Shown here piece by piece: positions 52,140 through 61,720 of a stretch of DNA of 64,000 nt. The notes beneath the pieces are model-generated. The model saw only the letters and a program-made list of their open reading frames with translations, did no database searches and was not told the origin of the DNA. This DNA is from Phycisphaeraceae bacterium (GTDB lineage: Bacteria > Planctomycetota > Phycisphaerae > Phycisphaerales > UBA1924), in NCBI GenBank assembly GCA_019636845.1, contig JAHBWV010000001.1:310001-374000 (forward strand). The letters run 5' to 3'. Position numbers and translations under genes: made by a program. Positions within the stretch are counted from its first letter, which is position 1, and each line of letters starts with the position of its first letter.

Positions 52140-53390
52140 CTACCGCCCGATTCTTTCAAAGTGAGTGCCGACCCGTCGAATCCGACGCTGGATCTCGAGC
52201 ATCGTCAGACGTGATCGTAACTCATGGGTCGGCGTCTCCGTGCGGACCGCCAGCTGATCGGGTGTCAGCGGCGCGTCGAGCGCGTCGAGGATCTTCGCGT
52301 CCAAGGGATCGACTGGCAGCCCAGACACGTCGGGCGCGGCAGATTCCTTCGGCCCGATCGGCCCGAGTTCGCGCAGCGCCGGCGATCGCTTCCGCTCCCC
52401 AGGGGGCGTTCCGAAGAGCCCCCCGTCTCTCACGCTATCCGACGCAGCTGCGTGCTCTGCTGCTCGCTCGTCCACAAGCGAGAACGTTGTCGCGTCGCGA
52501 AGTGAGGCGAGGATGTCGGCCGGCTCCGTCACCATCGCCGCGCCACCGGTCTTGATCAGATCCAGCGACCCCGCAGAGTGTGCCGAATCGACGCGCCCGG
52601 GGATCGCGAAGACCTCGCGCCCGTGATCCTCCGCCGCGAGACGCGCCGTGATCAATGAGCCCGAGCGATGCCCCGCCTCGATCACCAGCGTGCCGTGCGA
52701 CATGCCGGAGATGATCCGATTTCGCGCGGGGAAGTTCTCGGCGGTGGGGGGTGTGTGGAAAGGGAGCTCGCTCAGCAGACAGCCGCGCTCAGCGATCCGC
52801 GCGAACAGATCCTCGTTCTCGGGTGGGTACGCCCGCGCGAGCCCGCACCCCATCACGGCGATTGTTCTGCCTCCCGCGTCGATCGCGCCCTTGTGCGCCG
52901 CCGTGTCGATGCCCCGCGCACCGCCGGAGACGATCGTCACACCTGCCTGGGCAAGCATGCTGGCGAATCTGCGAGACTGCTCCAGACCATAATGCGAGCA
53001 CTTCCGAGACCCAACCACAGCGAGCGTCGCGCGATCGAGATCGCCGGTCCGCATCTCACCTTTGACATAGAGCACGGGCGGCGGATCGTCGATGTGCGCG
53101 AGCAGCATCGGATAGCCCGGCTCTCCCAACGCCAGCAAGTGCACGCCCGCATCCGCGATCGCGCTCAATTCGGCGTCGACCAATCGTTCGAGATCCGCGC
53201 GGGCCCGATCGATCGTGTCCGCCTTTGCCTCGCCGATTCCTTTGACCGTCCGAATCTCAGCGGCAGATGCGTGGAGCACCACGTTCGCCGAGCCGAACTT
53301 CCTCAAGAGCCGCGAGATCAGCACGGGGCCAAGCCCCGGCACGAGCGTCAATCGCAGCAGGTCGATCGCGTTCGGAGAAAGGTCGGGCAT
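52140..53390 (-). CDS. dprA: DNA-processing protein DprA
   Basis: 416 residues. N-terminal helix-hairpin-helix region (L-R-L-T-L-V-P-G-L-G-P-V-L-I-S-R, V-K-G-I-G-E-A-K-A). Rossmann-like core: V-V-G-S-R-K-C-S-H-Y-G near 130, V-S-G-G-A-R-G-I-D-T-A-A-H near 155, A-V-M-G-C-G, P-A-R-N-R-I-I-S-G-M-S, V-I-E-A-G-H-R-S-G-S-L-I-T-A. The C-terminal 65 residues form a winged-helix end (L-D-A-L-D-A-P-L-T-P-D-Q-L). DprA loads RecA on incoming single-stranded DNA in transformation. Length and domain order are normal. The upstream gene is a small lipoprotein 26 bp before on the same strand. Confidence 0.95.
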   Translation of the reverse strand: MPDLSPNAIDLLRLTLVPGLGPVLISRLLRKFGSANVVLHASAAEIRTVKGIGEAKADTIDRARADLERLVDAELSAIADAGVHLLALGEPGYPMLLAHIDDPPPVLYVKGEMRTGDLDRATLAVVGSRKCSHYGLEQSRRFASMLAQAGVTIVSGGARGIDTAAHKGAIDAGGRTIAVMGCGLARAYPPENEDLFARIAERGCLLSELPFHTPPTAENFPARNRIISGMSHGTLVIEAGHRSGSLITARLAAEDHGREVFAIPGRVDSAHSAGSLDLIKTGGAAMVTEPADILASLRDATTFSLVDERAAEHAAASDSVRDGGLFGTPPGERKRSPALRELGPIGPKESAAPDVSGLPVDPLDAKILDALDAPLTPDQLAVRTETPTHELRSRLTMLEIQRRIRRVGTHFERIGR

Positions 53391-53416
53391 GTGAACAGCG
53401 TATCACGCTCGGTCCG

Positions 53417-53851
53417 TCAGGGTGCGCTGGAACCCAGAAACTGGTAGGTCTGCACCTTCGCCGACGTCACGAACTCCGTGGTCCTGGCGTAGACATCGAT
53501 CGGGAAAGAGGTCTCGACCGTCGTGAGAAGTTCTTGTGTGACAATGACTTGCGGGTACATATACGAAGGGTCCGGCTTCCGAGCTGTGACGGTGACCGTC
53601 GCCTTATCCAAAGAAGGCGTGACGTGATCGAGTGTGAATGTCCACCCCGGCGTCGGTGCCTGCATGATCAGCCGATAGACCCGGCCGGTGCGATCGATCT
53701 GGATCGGCGGGCCGTCATACCGGGCATCGCTGAGACTCGGCTTGTTCGAGCGACACCCCGCGGCGGCCAGTGCCGCAGCAGCGAGCAAAGCACCAAGCAC
53801 AAGCCGCGTCTTCAAGATGCTTCGAATCGTTCCGATCGTGCATGCGATCAT
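53417..53851 (-). CDS. Small lipoprotein of unknown function
   Basis: 144 residues from the ATG at 53849-53851. The signal peptide ends in L-A-A-A-G-C-R, a lipobox. The mature part is beta-rich (I-Q-I-D-R-T-G-R-V-Y-R-L, A-T-V-T-V-T-A-R-K-P, V-I-V-T-Q-E-L). No family recognised. It is divergent from the SpoIID-like gene with 103 bp between starts, and its stop lies 26 bp before the dprA start. Confidence 0.7.
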   Translation of the reverse strand: MIACTIGTIRSILKTRLVLGALLAAAALAAAGCRSNKPSLSDARYDGPPIQIDRTGRVYRLIMQAPTPGWTFTLDHVTPSLDKATVTVTARKPDPSYMYPQVIVTQELLTTVETSFPIDVYARTTEFVTSAKVQTYQFLGSSAP

Positions 53852-53954
53852 TGGGCGTACTCCGGTTGTCGAGACGATGATACTGTCGCTCACGCGGAGC
53901 CGCCGGTGGAGTCCCTCGCGCAAATTCCAAAGAACGATCACGACCGGGAAGACC

Positions 53955-55304
53955 ATGCAAGCACGTTCCACCAGCCGATCTCTTCTCTATCGCTCCAGCA
54001 CGGCGATTCTTGCCGCCCTTGTCGCACTCGGCGTTCTGCCGCTCGGCGTCGGCTGCGAGTCTGCCTCGAAGCCGGAGCCGCTGACCGACATCAGGCCCTT
54101 CGGTGTGGAGCCGGACATCCGCGTGCGGATCCGTGACGGTGTCGAACTGGCCGACATCGGAGCCGCCAACGCCTCGTCACGCCTTGTCGCACGGGGGCTC
54201 GCCGGACGGACCGAGACCATGAACGCCCCCGTCAAGGCCCGAGCCGGGGTCGGCGGCATCGAACTCACCGACCTCTACGGCCGGCGGATCGTCTTCGGTG
54301 ATGGCGCGGACGTGCAGATCACCATGCCCGACGCCAACGCCGGCGCGGGTCTGGTTCGCGTCGATGGCACGCCCTACGCGTCGAGCGTTGTCATCAAGCA
54401 GCGGTCTGATCTCGGAGGGGGCGCGGGCGGCCGGGGCCGCTTCGACATCATTGCCACGCTCCCCATGGAGCAGTACATCGAGGGCGTCGTCTCCAAGGAA
54501 CTGATCGCCTCCTGGCCCCTCGGCGCGTACGAGGCACAGGCGATTGCCGCGCGGTCGTACGCCATGCACGAACGCACCCGCGCGCGTGCAGTCGGTCGCT
54601 CGTTCGATGTCGAGTCTACCACGGCCGACCAGGTCTTCGGAGGCAGCACCACCCTCGAAGTCGCAAAGGCTGGCACTCGCAACACCCGCGGCCTTGTCCT
54701 TGTCGAGGGCGGACGGACGCTCCGGGCCTACTACTCCAGCACCTGCGGCGGCAAGCCCAACGCCGCGACCGATGTCTGGCCATTCGGTCCGGGGTACGAG
54801 TACAACCGCTCACCATCGCTGCAGGCCCGCGCGCGGGCGTTCGGATGCCAGGGCTCGCCCCTCTTCCGCTGGCGCGTCGAGCGTGACCTCGGCCAACTCA
54901 GCCAGCGCGTCCGCACCTGGGGACAGACCAACGGCGGCGGCGTCGGCCAGATCGGCACCATCCGGTCCATTGAGTCCATCGAGCAGAACGTCGTGGGGCG
55001 TCCCACCAAGTTCCGCCTGACCGACGACAAAGGCAAGACCTACACGCTCAGCGCCGAGCAACTCCGCTTCGCGGCGAACCAGAATGTCCCGGGCCTCCCC
55101 GACATCACCCGCGAGGTCCGCATGCACAGCGGCAACTTCCAGGTCCTCTTCTCGGGCAATCGCGCCGTCTTCGAGGGTGGCGGCTTCGGCCACGGCGTCG
55201 GCATGTGCCAGTACTGCGCCAAGGGCTGGGCCGATCAGGGGCTGTCGTACCGCGAGATGCTCGCGCGCTTCTACCCCGGCGCGACGGTGCAGAGGCAGTT
55301 CTGA
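53955..55304 (+). CDS. SpoIID/LytB-domain lipoprotein
   Basis: 449 residues from the ATG at 53955, preceded by gggaag. Lipobox L-G-V-G-C. The first 170 residues include an N-terminal region R-V-R-I-R-D-G-V. The SpoIID domain is marked by L-P-M-E-Q-Y-I-E-G-V-V-S-K-E (about 172-185), Y-E-A-Q-A-I-A-A-R-S-Y-A, Y-Y-S-S-T-C-G-G, and F-G-H-G-V-G-M-C-Q-Y-C-A near the end. In Bacillus SpoIID is a peptidoglycan lytic transglycosylase acting on denuded glycan; here it should act on the cell wall in the periplasm, which fits the peptidoglycan genes further on. Length is typical for Gram-negative-type copies. Confidence 0.92.
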   Translation: MQARSTSRSLLYRSSTAILAALVALGVLPLGVGCESASKPEPLTDIRPFGVEPDIRVRIRDGVELADIGAANASSRLVARGLAGRTETMNAPVKARAGVGGIELTDLYGRRIVFGDGADVQITMPDANAGAGLVRVDGTPYASSVVIKQRSDLGGGAGGRGRFDIIATLPMEQYIEGVVSKELIASWPLGAYEAQAIAARSYAMHERTRARAVGRSFDVESTTADQVFGGSTTLEVAKAGTRNTRGLVLVEGGRTLRAYYSSTCGGKPNAATDVWPFGPGYEYNRSPSLQARARAFGCQGSPLFRWRVERDLGQLSQRVRTWGQTNGGGVGQIGTIRSIESIEQNVVGRPTKFRLTDDKGKTYTLSAEQLRFAANQNVPGLPDITREVRMHSGNFQVLFSGNRAVFEGGGFGHGVGMCQYCAKGWADQGLSYREMLARFYPGATVQRQF

Positions 55305-55363
55305 TCGTTGGTGGAGATTCAACCGTTGGCGTTGCAGTCCACGTCTTCGGCGTGACACAACGA

Positions 55364-55795
55364 TCACGCGTACAGATCGATGAACCTCGCCACCAGCGTC
55401 GGACGCGACAGGTTCAGCACGATCGCGCCCTGACGCGTCGTCCTCTGTTCAACGGCGTGAGACTCGCTGCGCGCCGCATCCTCTCGCCGCGCGCTCTCGG
55501 GCGATGTCGGAGTGGTCGCGATCCCCGAGTCTGGAGCGATTCGGGCATCCATACCCACCCCTGCATCGCTCCCCACAGCCAGGCGGGGGTGCTCGAACGC
55601 CAAGCGGCGGTTCTCGTGGTAGAGAAAGTCCGCGAACGGGACCGGACCTCGCTCGAAGCAGTCTGCGTCGCGCTCCGTGACGCACGGATCGTGACAGGCC
55701 GAGGCCCGTTCACAAGCCGCGTGACGATGCTCGATCCGGCCCAGATGCGGGGCAAAATCAAGACAGTCCGAGGATGTCCCGATCGCGGGGCTCAT
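55364..55795 (-). CDS. Small hypothetical protein, cysteine-rich N-terminus
   Basis: 143 residues. The third codon positions are mostly G or C (about 78%), like real genes here. The first 50 residues have six cysteines (C-L-D-F, A-A-C-E-R-A-S-A-C-H-D-P-C-V, D-C-F-E). A conserved-looking block P-F-A-D-F-L-Y-H-E-N-R-R-L-A-F follows. No signal peptide and no family recognised. It occupies most of the 692-bp gap between the SpoIID-like gene and queA; the rest of that gap (55305-55363, 55796-55996) shows nothing clear. Confidence 0.5.
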   Translation of the reverse strand: MSPAIGTSSDCLDFAPHLGRIEHRHAACERASACHDPCVTERDADCFERGPVPFADFLYHENRRLAFEHPRLAVGSDAGVGMDARIAPDSGIATTPTSPESARREDAARSESHAVEQRTTRQGAIVLNLSRPTLVARFIDLYA

Positions 55796-55996
55796 CGCCA
55801 GACTTGGGTGCGAGTCCCGTGCCGCCCGTCGGCCCGTTCACTCGCGGCCCATAATCTCCGGCCCTCCACCACACGATCGCGTGGGACCCTTGTTCTGGGA
55901 CGCGCGGCGTGGGGCGCGTGATGCCGGGCGTGGTTCGCACGCTTCGGCGCGTGTGGCATCGATGCAACACCGGCCGATCCCTGAACGGGAGCCGGT

Positions 55997-57193
55997 ATGT
56001 CAGGAGCAGAGTCTCACGTGCGGACCAGCGAACTGGAGTACGACCTGCCCGAGGGTGTGATCGCCACCCGCGCTGCCGAGCCGCGTGATGCGGCTCGGAT
56101 GATGGTTGTCAGCCGCTCCGACCCCGCGCTGCTTCAACATCGTCACGTCCGCGATCTGCCGGAGTTCCTTCGCGCCGGCGACATGATGGTCTTCAATCGC
56201 ACATCGGTGCTTCCCGCACGGCTCATCGGAGCGAACCTCTCGACCGGCGGCAAGGTCGAGGGACTCTTTCTCCACGAACTCGCGAGCAACCCACCCTGCA
56301 CCACACGCTGGCAGGTGCTCATCAAGGCCCGTCGCGCCAGGCCCGGCTCCACCCTCACCCTCCTCGATCAGAGCGATCAGCCCTCGGACATCGTGCTGAC
56401 GCTGGTCGAGCGTGCCTCGGGCGATGAAGGGGGTTGGATTGCAGACGTGGCAGTAGGGGGGCGTCCGGTCGCTGCCGGGGAGCACCTCAGACTCCTGGCC
56501 GCGATCGGGCGCACGCCGCTCCCCCCATACATCCTCGCCGCGCGACGCGAGAGCGCCGAGAGCGTCCCCGATCCGAGCGACCGGGCCCGATACCAGACGG
56601 TGTACGCCGACGCAGGCGCTGCCGGATCTGTCGCCGCACCGACCGCGGGGCTCCACTTCACGCCCGAGTTGCTGGCGCGACTCGACGCCAAAGGCGTGCA
56701 GCAGGGACGCGTCCTTCTCCATGTCGGCACGGGCACCTTCAAGCCGGTCGAGACGGAATCCTTGCTCGACCATCCAATGCACTCGGAATGGTGCTCGATG
56801 GGCGATGATCTGGCGGCACAGATCATGCAGAAGCGAGCCACCGGTGCCGGACGCATCATCGCCGTCGGCACAACCAGCATCCGAACGCTGGAGTCCTACG
56901 CTTCTTGGGTGGATCGGCTCCCCGAGCCGACGGATCGCGTCTATGAAAGATTGCCGGCCCACATCGACACGCGGCTCCTGATCTCACCCGGCTATCGGCT
57001 CCGCTGGGTCGATGGTCTCATGACCAACTTCCACCTTCCTCGCTCGACGCTTCTCGCGCTGGTCGCCGCCCTCTTCGAGCGTGAAGGTGACCCCGGCTCG
57101 GGAATCGCACGGGTCCGCACCCTGTACACTGAGGCGATCCGATGCGGCTACCGCTTCTATTCCTACGGCGACGCAATGCTCATCCTGCCCTGA
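55997..57193 (+). CDS. queA: tRNA preQ1(34) S-adenosylmethionine ribosyltransferase-isomerase
   Basis: 398 residues (usual 340-360). Motifs: L-P-E-G-V-I-A-T-R-A-A-E-P-R-D-A-A-R-M near residue 18, F-N-R-T-S-V-L-P-A-R-L-I, V-L-I-K-A-R-R-A, V-A-A-P-T-A-G-L-H-F-T-P-E-L-L, L-H-V-G-T-G-T-F-K-P-V, M-H-S-E-W, I-I-A-V-G-T-T-S-I-R-T-L-E-S and T-N-F-H-L-P-R-S-T-L. QueA adds epoxyqueuosine to tRNA. An extra loop (about 165-200) accounts for the length. No other queuosine genes adjoin; murE begins 178 bp later. Confidence 0.96.
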   Translation: MSGAESHVRTSELEYDLPEGVIATRAAEPRDAARMMVVSRSDPALLQHRHVRDLPEFLRAGDMMVFNRTSVLPARLIGANLSTGGKVEGLFLHELASNPPCTTRWQVLIKARRARPGSTLTLLDQSDQPSDIVLTLVERASGDEGGWIADVAVGGRPVAAGEHLRLLAAIGRTPLPPYILAARRESAESVPDPSDRARYQTVYADAGAAGSVAAPTAGLHFTPELLARLDAKGVQQGRVLLHVGTGTFKPVETESLLDHPMHSEWCSMGDDLAAQIMQKRATGAGRIIAVGTTSIRTLESYASWVDRLPEPTDRVYERLPAHIDTRLLISPGYRLRWVDGLMTNFHLPRSTLLALVAALFEREGDPGSGIARVRTLYTEAIRCGYRFYSYGDAMLILP

Positions 57194-57371
57194 AAATCCC
57201 CTTTGGTCCCATGCAAACGGTTGCGGGTCCGGGTGCTGCCGCTCGTGTGAGCTGCCGCGACATGCGCACCCGGTGTGCAGACAATGTGGGTATCCGAGTG
57301 CTCGGGGATTGAGCGCAGGCACCACGCTCGATCCGATGATTGAGCGTGGCTTGTTCGACGTGGAGAGCGAC

Positions 57372-58970
57372 GTGAAACTGTCCGACCTCATCGCAGGGCT
57401 TGACGTCAGCATCGCCCGGGGCGATCCCGATGCTGTCCGTATCTGCGATGTCACCGAGGACAGCCGGACCGTCATGCCCGGCTCCCTCTTCGTCGCTCGA
57501 CCTGGCCAGAAATCCGACGGACGCGCCTTCGTCGGCCAGGCGTGCGAGCAGGGCGCGGTCGCCATTGTCTCCGACGACCCGCGAGTCTGCGAGGGCGGCA
57601 TCTGCGAGCCCGGCGCACACCACCGCGACCTCGGCAAGGACGTCGCCGTCGTCGTGACACCCAACATCCCTCGCGTCTCCGCCCTCATGGCCGAGCGCTT
57701 CTACGGCAATCCGTCCTCCAAACTCGCCATGGTCGGCGTCACCGGCACCAACGGCAAGACAACGGTCGTTCATCTCATCCACCAGATCGCCAACGCATCA
57801 TCCCTTCGCTGCGGGATGATCGGCACGGTGCAGATCGATGACGGGCGCGAGATCGCCCCGGCGACGATGACGACTCCCCCCGCCGTCGAGGTCAGCCGCA
57901 CGCTTGCCACCATGGTCGAGTTCGGCTGCAGCGCCTGCGCGATGGAGACATCGAGCCACGCGCTCGACCAGGGGCGCGTGGCCGCCATCCGCTTCAGGAT
58001 CGGCGTCTTCACCAACCTGACCGGCGATCACCTGGACTATCACAAGACGATGGAGAACTACGCGGCCGCGAAGGCCGCACTCTTCGAGTCGATCCCCACC
58101 GACGGCTTCGCGATCGTGAACGCCGAAGACCCCGCCCACGAACGAATGCGGCGCGACTGCGGCGCACACCTTCTACGCTGCGTCGCAAGGCAGCTGACCG
58201 AGAGCGAGCGAGCATCCGCAACGTGGTGCGGCGTCACCATCACGGCCCGCTCGACCAAGGGCATGGAACTGGCAATCGAGGGGCCGTGGGGCTGCATCCG
58301 CGCGACCTGCCCGCTGATCGGCGATCACAACGCCATGAACGCGCTCCAGGCCGTTGCGGTCTGCCACGTCCTCGGGCTGCCGAAAGAAGCCATCGCATCC
58401 GGGCTGTCCGGCAGCACAACACCCCGCGGCCGGCTCGAGCCCGTCGTCCTTCCCGGACTCACACGGGCGCAGCGCGCCGCGCTCCCCACTGTTCTTGTCG
58501 ATTTCGCGCACACCGACGACGGGCTCAGGAACGCCCTCCGTGCCGTGCGGAGCGTGCTGCCGGCGCCTGTCGATGGCGAGCAGGCACCGCGCCTCTGGGT
58601 CGTCTTTGGTGCAGGGGGAAACAAGGACCGCGCCAAGCGTCCGCGCATGGGGCGGATCGCCGCTGAGCTTGCCGACATCGTCGTCCTGACGAGCGACAAC
58701 CCGCGGAGCGAGCGTCCATCGGACATCATCAACGAGATCATCGCGGGCATCGATCATCCTGAGGCAAGGTCGCGCGTTGTCGTTCACGCCGATCGGGGCG
58801 AGGCCATCGAGCACGCCATACGTCACGCCGCGCCCCTCGATATCGTGCTGATCGCGGGAAAGGGCCACGAGACCGATCAGGAACTCCCCGATGGACGTGG
58901 CGGCACCTACAGAGTTCCATTTGATGACTCTGTCATCGCCGCGACATGCCTCACGGCACGATTGGCATAA
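57372..58970 (+). CDS. murE: UDP-MurNAc-L-Ala-D-Glu:meso-diaminopimelate ligase
   Basis: 532 residues from a GTG at 57372 with ggagag upstream, giving the family-typical beginning V-K-L-S-D-L-I-A-G-L; an ATG at 57336 is in frame. ATP site V-T-G-T-N-G-K-T-T at 123-131, U-binding S-R-T-V-M-P-G-S-L-F near 32, L-D-Y-H-K-T-M-E-N-Y and D-F-A-H-T-D-D-G. The specificity motif D-N-P-R (442-445) points to meso-diaminopimelate, a Gram-negative type wall. It is the first of three genes in the murE-murF-mraY order of the dcw cluster. Confidence 0.96.
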   Translation: MKLSDLIAGLDVSIARGDPDAVRICDVTEDSRTVMPGSLFVARPGQKSDGRAFVGQACEQGAVAIVSDDPRVCEGGICEPGAHHRDLGKDVAVVVTPNIPRVSALMAERFYGNPSSKLAMVGVTGTNGKTTVVHLIHQIANASSLRCGMIGTVQIDDGREIAPATMTTPPAVEVSRTLATMVEFGCSACAMETSSHALDQGRVAAIRFRIGVFTNLTGDHLDYHKTMENYAAAKAALFESIPTDGFAIVNAEDPAHERMRRDCGAHLLRCVARQLTESERASATWCGVTITARSTKGMELAIEGPWGCIRATCPLIGDHNAMNALQAVAVCHVLGLPKEAIASGLSGSTTPRGRLEPVVLPGLTRAQRAALPTVLVDFAHTDDGLRNALRAVRSVLPAPVDGEQAPRLWVVFGAGGNKDRAKRPRMGRIAAELADIVVLTSDNPRSERPSDIINEIIAGIDHPEARSRVVVHADRGEAIEHAIRHAAPLDIVLIAGKGHETDQELPDGRGGTYRVPFDDSVIAATCLTARLA

Positions 58971-59021
58971 CAACGAAGAACCGCGCCGGATGATCCGGCG
59001 TGTGCGTATCGATCGGAGGAC

Positions 59022-60524
59022 GTGTTGACCGAGCATGCAAGGTTCTGGACACCGGATGGAATCCGTGCGGCCGCGGGCGGCACCTGGCTCGCCCGTCCCG
59101 ATCCGGGCTCAGAGCAGACGCTGACGGGCGTGGCGATCGACTCGCGCGCTGCGCACCCCGGGAACATCTTCATCGCCATCAAGGGGGAGAACACCGACGG
59201 GCACCTCTACGTTGCAGAGGCCGCGCATGCCGGGGCTTCGCTCGTCATCGTCTCAGCGGATGTGGATATCCCGTCGCTTGGAAGCGCGAGCGTGCTCCGC
59301 GTGAGCGATACTCGGGCCGCACTCCTCCGGCTCGGTGCTGCCTGGCGCCGACTGCTGGAAGGGACCCGCGTGATCGCGGTTGTCGGCTCCAACGGAAAGA
59401 CGACGACCGTCCGTCTGATCGACGCCGCGCTCGGCTCGGCGATGCGGGGCTCCGCCTCGATCAAGAGTTTCAACAACGAGATCGGTGTTCCCCTGACCAT
59501 CCTGCGCGCCAAGCGTGGCGACCAGTACCTCGTCTGCGAGGTCGGCACGAGCTCGCCAGGGGAGATTGCCACGCTCTCTCAGGTGGTCCAGCCCGATGTC
59601 GCGGTCATCACGAGCATCGGCCGCGAGCACCTTGAGTTCTTGGGCTCACTCAAGGGCGTCGCAACCGAGGAGTCCAGTGTGCTCGATCACCTCCGGCCCG
59701 GTGGGCTGGGCGTCGTGACCGCCGAATCCGCCGAGCTCGATGATGTGCTCAAGGCAAGATCGCTCCGAAGCGACACGGGATCGAGCCCCACCATGATCAG
59801 GTTCGGCACGTCGTCGACCGCAGACATCCGCGTGGTGAGCGTCGAGCAGGACGAGGCCGGACTGGAATTCACGCTCAACGACCGTGCTCGATTCCGTATC
59901 CCGCTGATCGGAGCCCACAACGCGTGCAACGCCGCCGCCGCGGTCGCTGTCGCCCGGCGACTGCGCCTCTCGGATGAAGACATCCATCGTGGGCTCGCCT
60001 CGGCTCGGGGCGAGTCGATGCGGCTCGAGAGAACGCGCATCGGAGACATCGATCTGATCAACGACGCCTACAACGCGAATCCGGATTCCGTACTCGCAGC
60101 GATCGACGCCCTCGGAGCTCTGAAACCGAAGCCAGGCGGGGGTCGGGTTCTGGTTCTCGGCGACATGCTCGAACTCGGGCCGGACGGCCCCTCGCTTCAC
60201 GATGATGTCCTCCGTGCCGTCGCCGGCGAGTCGGGCATCGATCGCGTCGTGCTCGTGGGCCCCATGATGTCGGCCCGCGCCGATCTGCTCGCGTCGCGAG
60301 GCGATCGTGCCCGCGTGCTGGCTCTCGCAGATTCCACGCCCGAGCAGGCCACCCGCGCCGCCTCCATGGTTCGCCCCGGCGATGTCGTGCTTCTGAAAGG
60401 GTCACGAGGGATGCGCCTCGAACGCATCGCCGAGGCGATCGCCACTCGCCACACCTCCTCAGACCAGCACACGCCCCGATCGCACTCGGCCGAGCCGGCT
60501 CAGACACGGAGCGTAACCGCCTGA
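59022..60524 (+). CDS. murF: UDP-MurNAc-tripeptide D-alanyl-D-alanine ligase
   Basis: 500 residues from a GTG at 59022 (a TTG at 59025 is better spaced from the ggagg site). Motifs: G-V-A-I-D-S-R-A-A-H-P-G-N-I-F near 36, ATP loop V-V-G-S-N-G-K-T-T-T at 120-129, S-F-N-N-E-I-G-V-P-L near 150, E-V-G-T-S-S-P-G-E-I, I-G-R-E-H-L-E-F-L and N-D-A-Y-N-A-N-P-D-S. Adds D-Ala-D-Ala to the tripeptide precursor. murE ends 51 bp upstream; mraY overlaps the stop by one base. Confidence 0.96.
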   Translation: MLTEHARFWTPDGIRAAAGGTWLARPDPGSEQTLTGVAIDSRAAHPGNIFIAIKGENTDGHLYVAEAAHAGASLVIVSADVDIPSLGSASVLRVSDTRAALLRLGAAWRRLLEGTRVIAVVGSNGKTTTVRLIDAALGSAMRGSASIKSFNNEIGVPLTILRAKRGDQYLVCEVGTSSPGEIATLSQVVQPDVAVITSIGREHLEFLGSLKGVATEESSVLDHLRPGGLGVVTAESAELDDVLKARSLRSDTGSSPTMIRFGTSSTADIRVVSVEQDEAGLEFTLNDRARFRIPLIGAHNACNAAAAVAVARRLRLSDEDIHRGLASARGESMRLERTRIGDIDLINDAYNANPDSVLAAIDALGALKPKPGGGRVLVLGDMLELGPDGPSLHDDVLRAVAGESGIDRVVLVGPMMSARADLLASRGDRARVLALADSTPEQATRAASMVRPGDVVLLKGSRGMRLERIAEAIATRHTSSDQHTPRSHSAEPAQTRSVTA

Positions 60525-61708
60525 TGCTCTACGTCCTGCTCTCAAACATCCGCGACTGGCTTGAGGCGAACAACCTCTACTGGACCATGGGCATCCTCGA
60601 CCAGATCCAGTTCCGCGCCCTCGCCGCGCTGCTGCTCGCCTTCTTCATCGTGCTCCTCTTCGGCCGGCGCGTGATACGTCTGCTTGTCCGTCTCAAGATC
60701 GGCGACACCGGCGCCACCGACGCCGAGGCCCTCCGCGCCCACTCCCAGGGCAAAGCGAACACGCCCACCATGGGCGGCGCGCTGATCGTCGGCGCGATCG
60801 CCATCGCCACGATCCTGCTCGCCGATGTCACGAAGTTCTACGTGCAACTCGCACTGATCGTCATGCTCTGGACCGCGATCCTCGGCGGGTTCGATGATTG
60901 GCTCAAGCTCACGGCCGCACGGCGCGGCGGCAGTCGCCAGGGCCTCTACGCATGGGAGAAACTGGTCTTCCAGCTCGGGCTCGGCATGCTCGTCGGGTTC
61001 TTCGTCTTCAATCACGCCGACACCGCCGCGGCACTCGACCTCGGCCACGTGCTCAACCTCCCTTTGCAGAAAACCTATGAGTCTGCCCAGGGCGATGTCT
61101 CGGATCAGCTCATCTACCTCGGACGCGGCGCGTTCATCATGCTCGCGGTGCTCATGCTGACCGGCATGAGCAACGCCGTGAACATCACCGATGGCATGGA
61201 CGGCCTCGCGGGTGGCATCAGCGCGGCGGTTTCCGTCGGCCTCCTGGTCCTCGCCCTGATCGCCGGCAGCGAGCAGGCCTCTCGATACCTGCTTGTGCCG
61301 CACATTCCCTTTGCCGACGAACTCGGCGTGGTCGCGGGCGCGATGATCGGTGCGTGCCTCGGCTTCCTGTGGTGGAACTGCTCACCGGCTCATGTCTTCA
61401 TGGGCGACACCGGCTCGCTCGCCCTCGGCGCGCTCATCGGCTACATCGCGATCGTGACCCGCCAAGAAGCAGTGGTCCTGCTGATGTCGGGCGTCTTCCT
61501 CCTTGAGATCGCATCCGTCACGATCCAGGTCGGTGTCTTCAAGGCCACCCGAATGGCGACCGGCACGGGCAGACGCGTCTTCAAGATCGCGCCATACCAC
61601 CACGCCCTCCACCTGTCGGGATGGAAAGAGCAGCAGATCGTCGCCCGCGCATGGATCGTCGCCGTGCTTCTCGTCGCCGTCGCGCTCTGGACGCTCAAGG
61701 TCCGCTGA
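60524..61708 (+). CDS. mraY: Phospho-MurNAc-pentapeptide transferase
   Basis: 394 residues with about ten membrane helices. Family motifs: T-P-T-M-G-G near residue 86, F-D-D-W-L-K-L near 126, N-I-T-D-G-M-D-G-L-A-G-G near 222, H-V-F-M-G-D-T-G-S-L-A-L-G-A-L near 290, and the late P-Y-H-H-A-L-H-L-S-G-W. It joins UDP-MurNAc-pentapeptide to undecaprenyl phosphate to make lipid I. A longer loop (about residues 170-205) than in E. coli carries Gln/Ser residues. The cluster stops here; murD, ftsW and murG do not follow and the next gene is leftward. Confidence 0.96.
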   Translation: MLYVLLSNIRDWLEANNLYWTMGILDQIQFRALAALLLAFFIVLLFGRRVIRLLVRLKIGDTGATDAEALRAHSQGKANTPTMGGALIVGAIAIATILLADVTKFYVQLALIVMLWTAILGGFDDWLKLTAARRGGSRQGLYAWEKLVFQLGLGMLVGFFVFNHADTAAALDLGHVLNLPLQKTYESAQGDVSDQLIYLGRGAFIMLAVLMLTGMSNAVNITDGMDGLAGGISAAVSVGLLVLALIAGSEQASRYLLVPHIPFADELGVVAGAMIGACLGFLWWNCSPAHVFMGDTGSLALGALIGYIAIVTRQEAVVLLMSGVFLLEIASVTIQVGVFKATRMATGTGRRVFKIAPYHHALHLSGWKEQQIVARAWIVAVLLVAVALWTLKVR

Positions 61709-61720
61709 GCCCGCACATCC

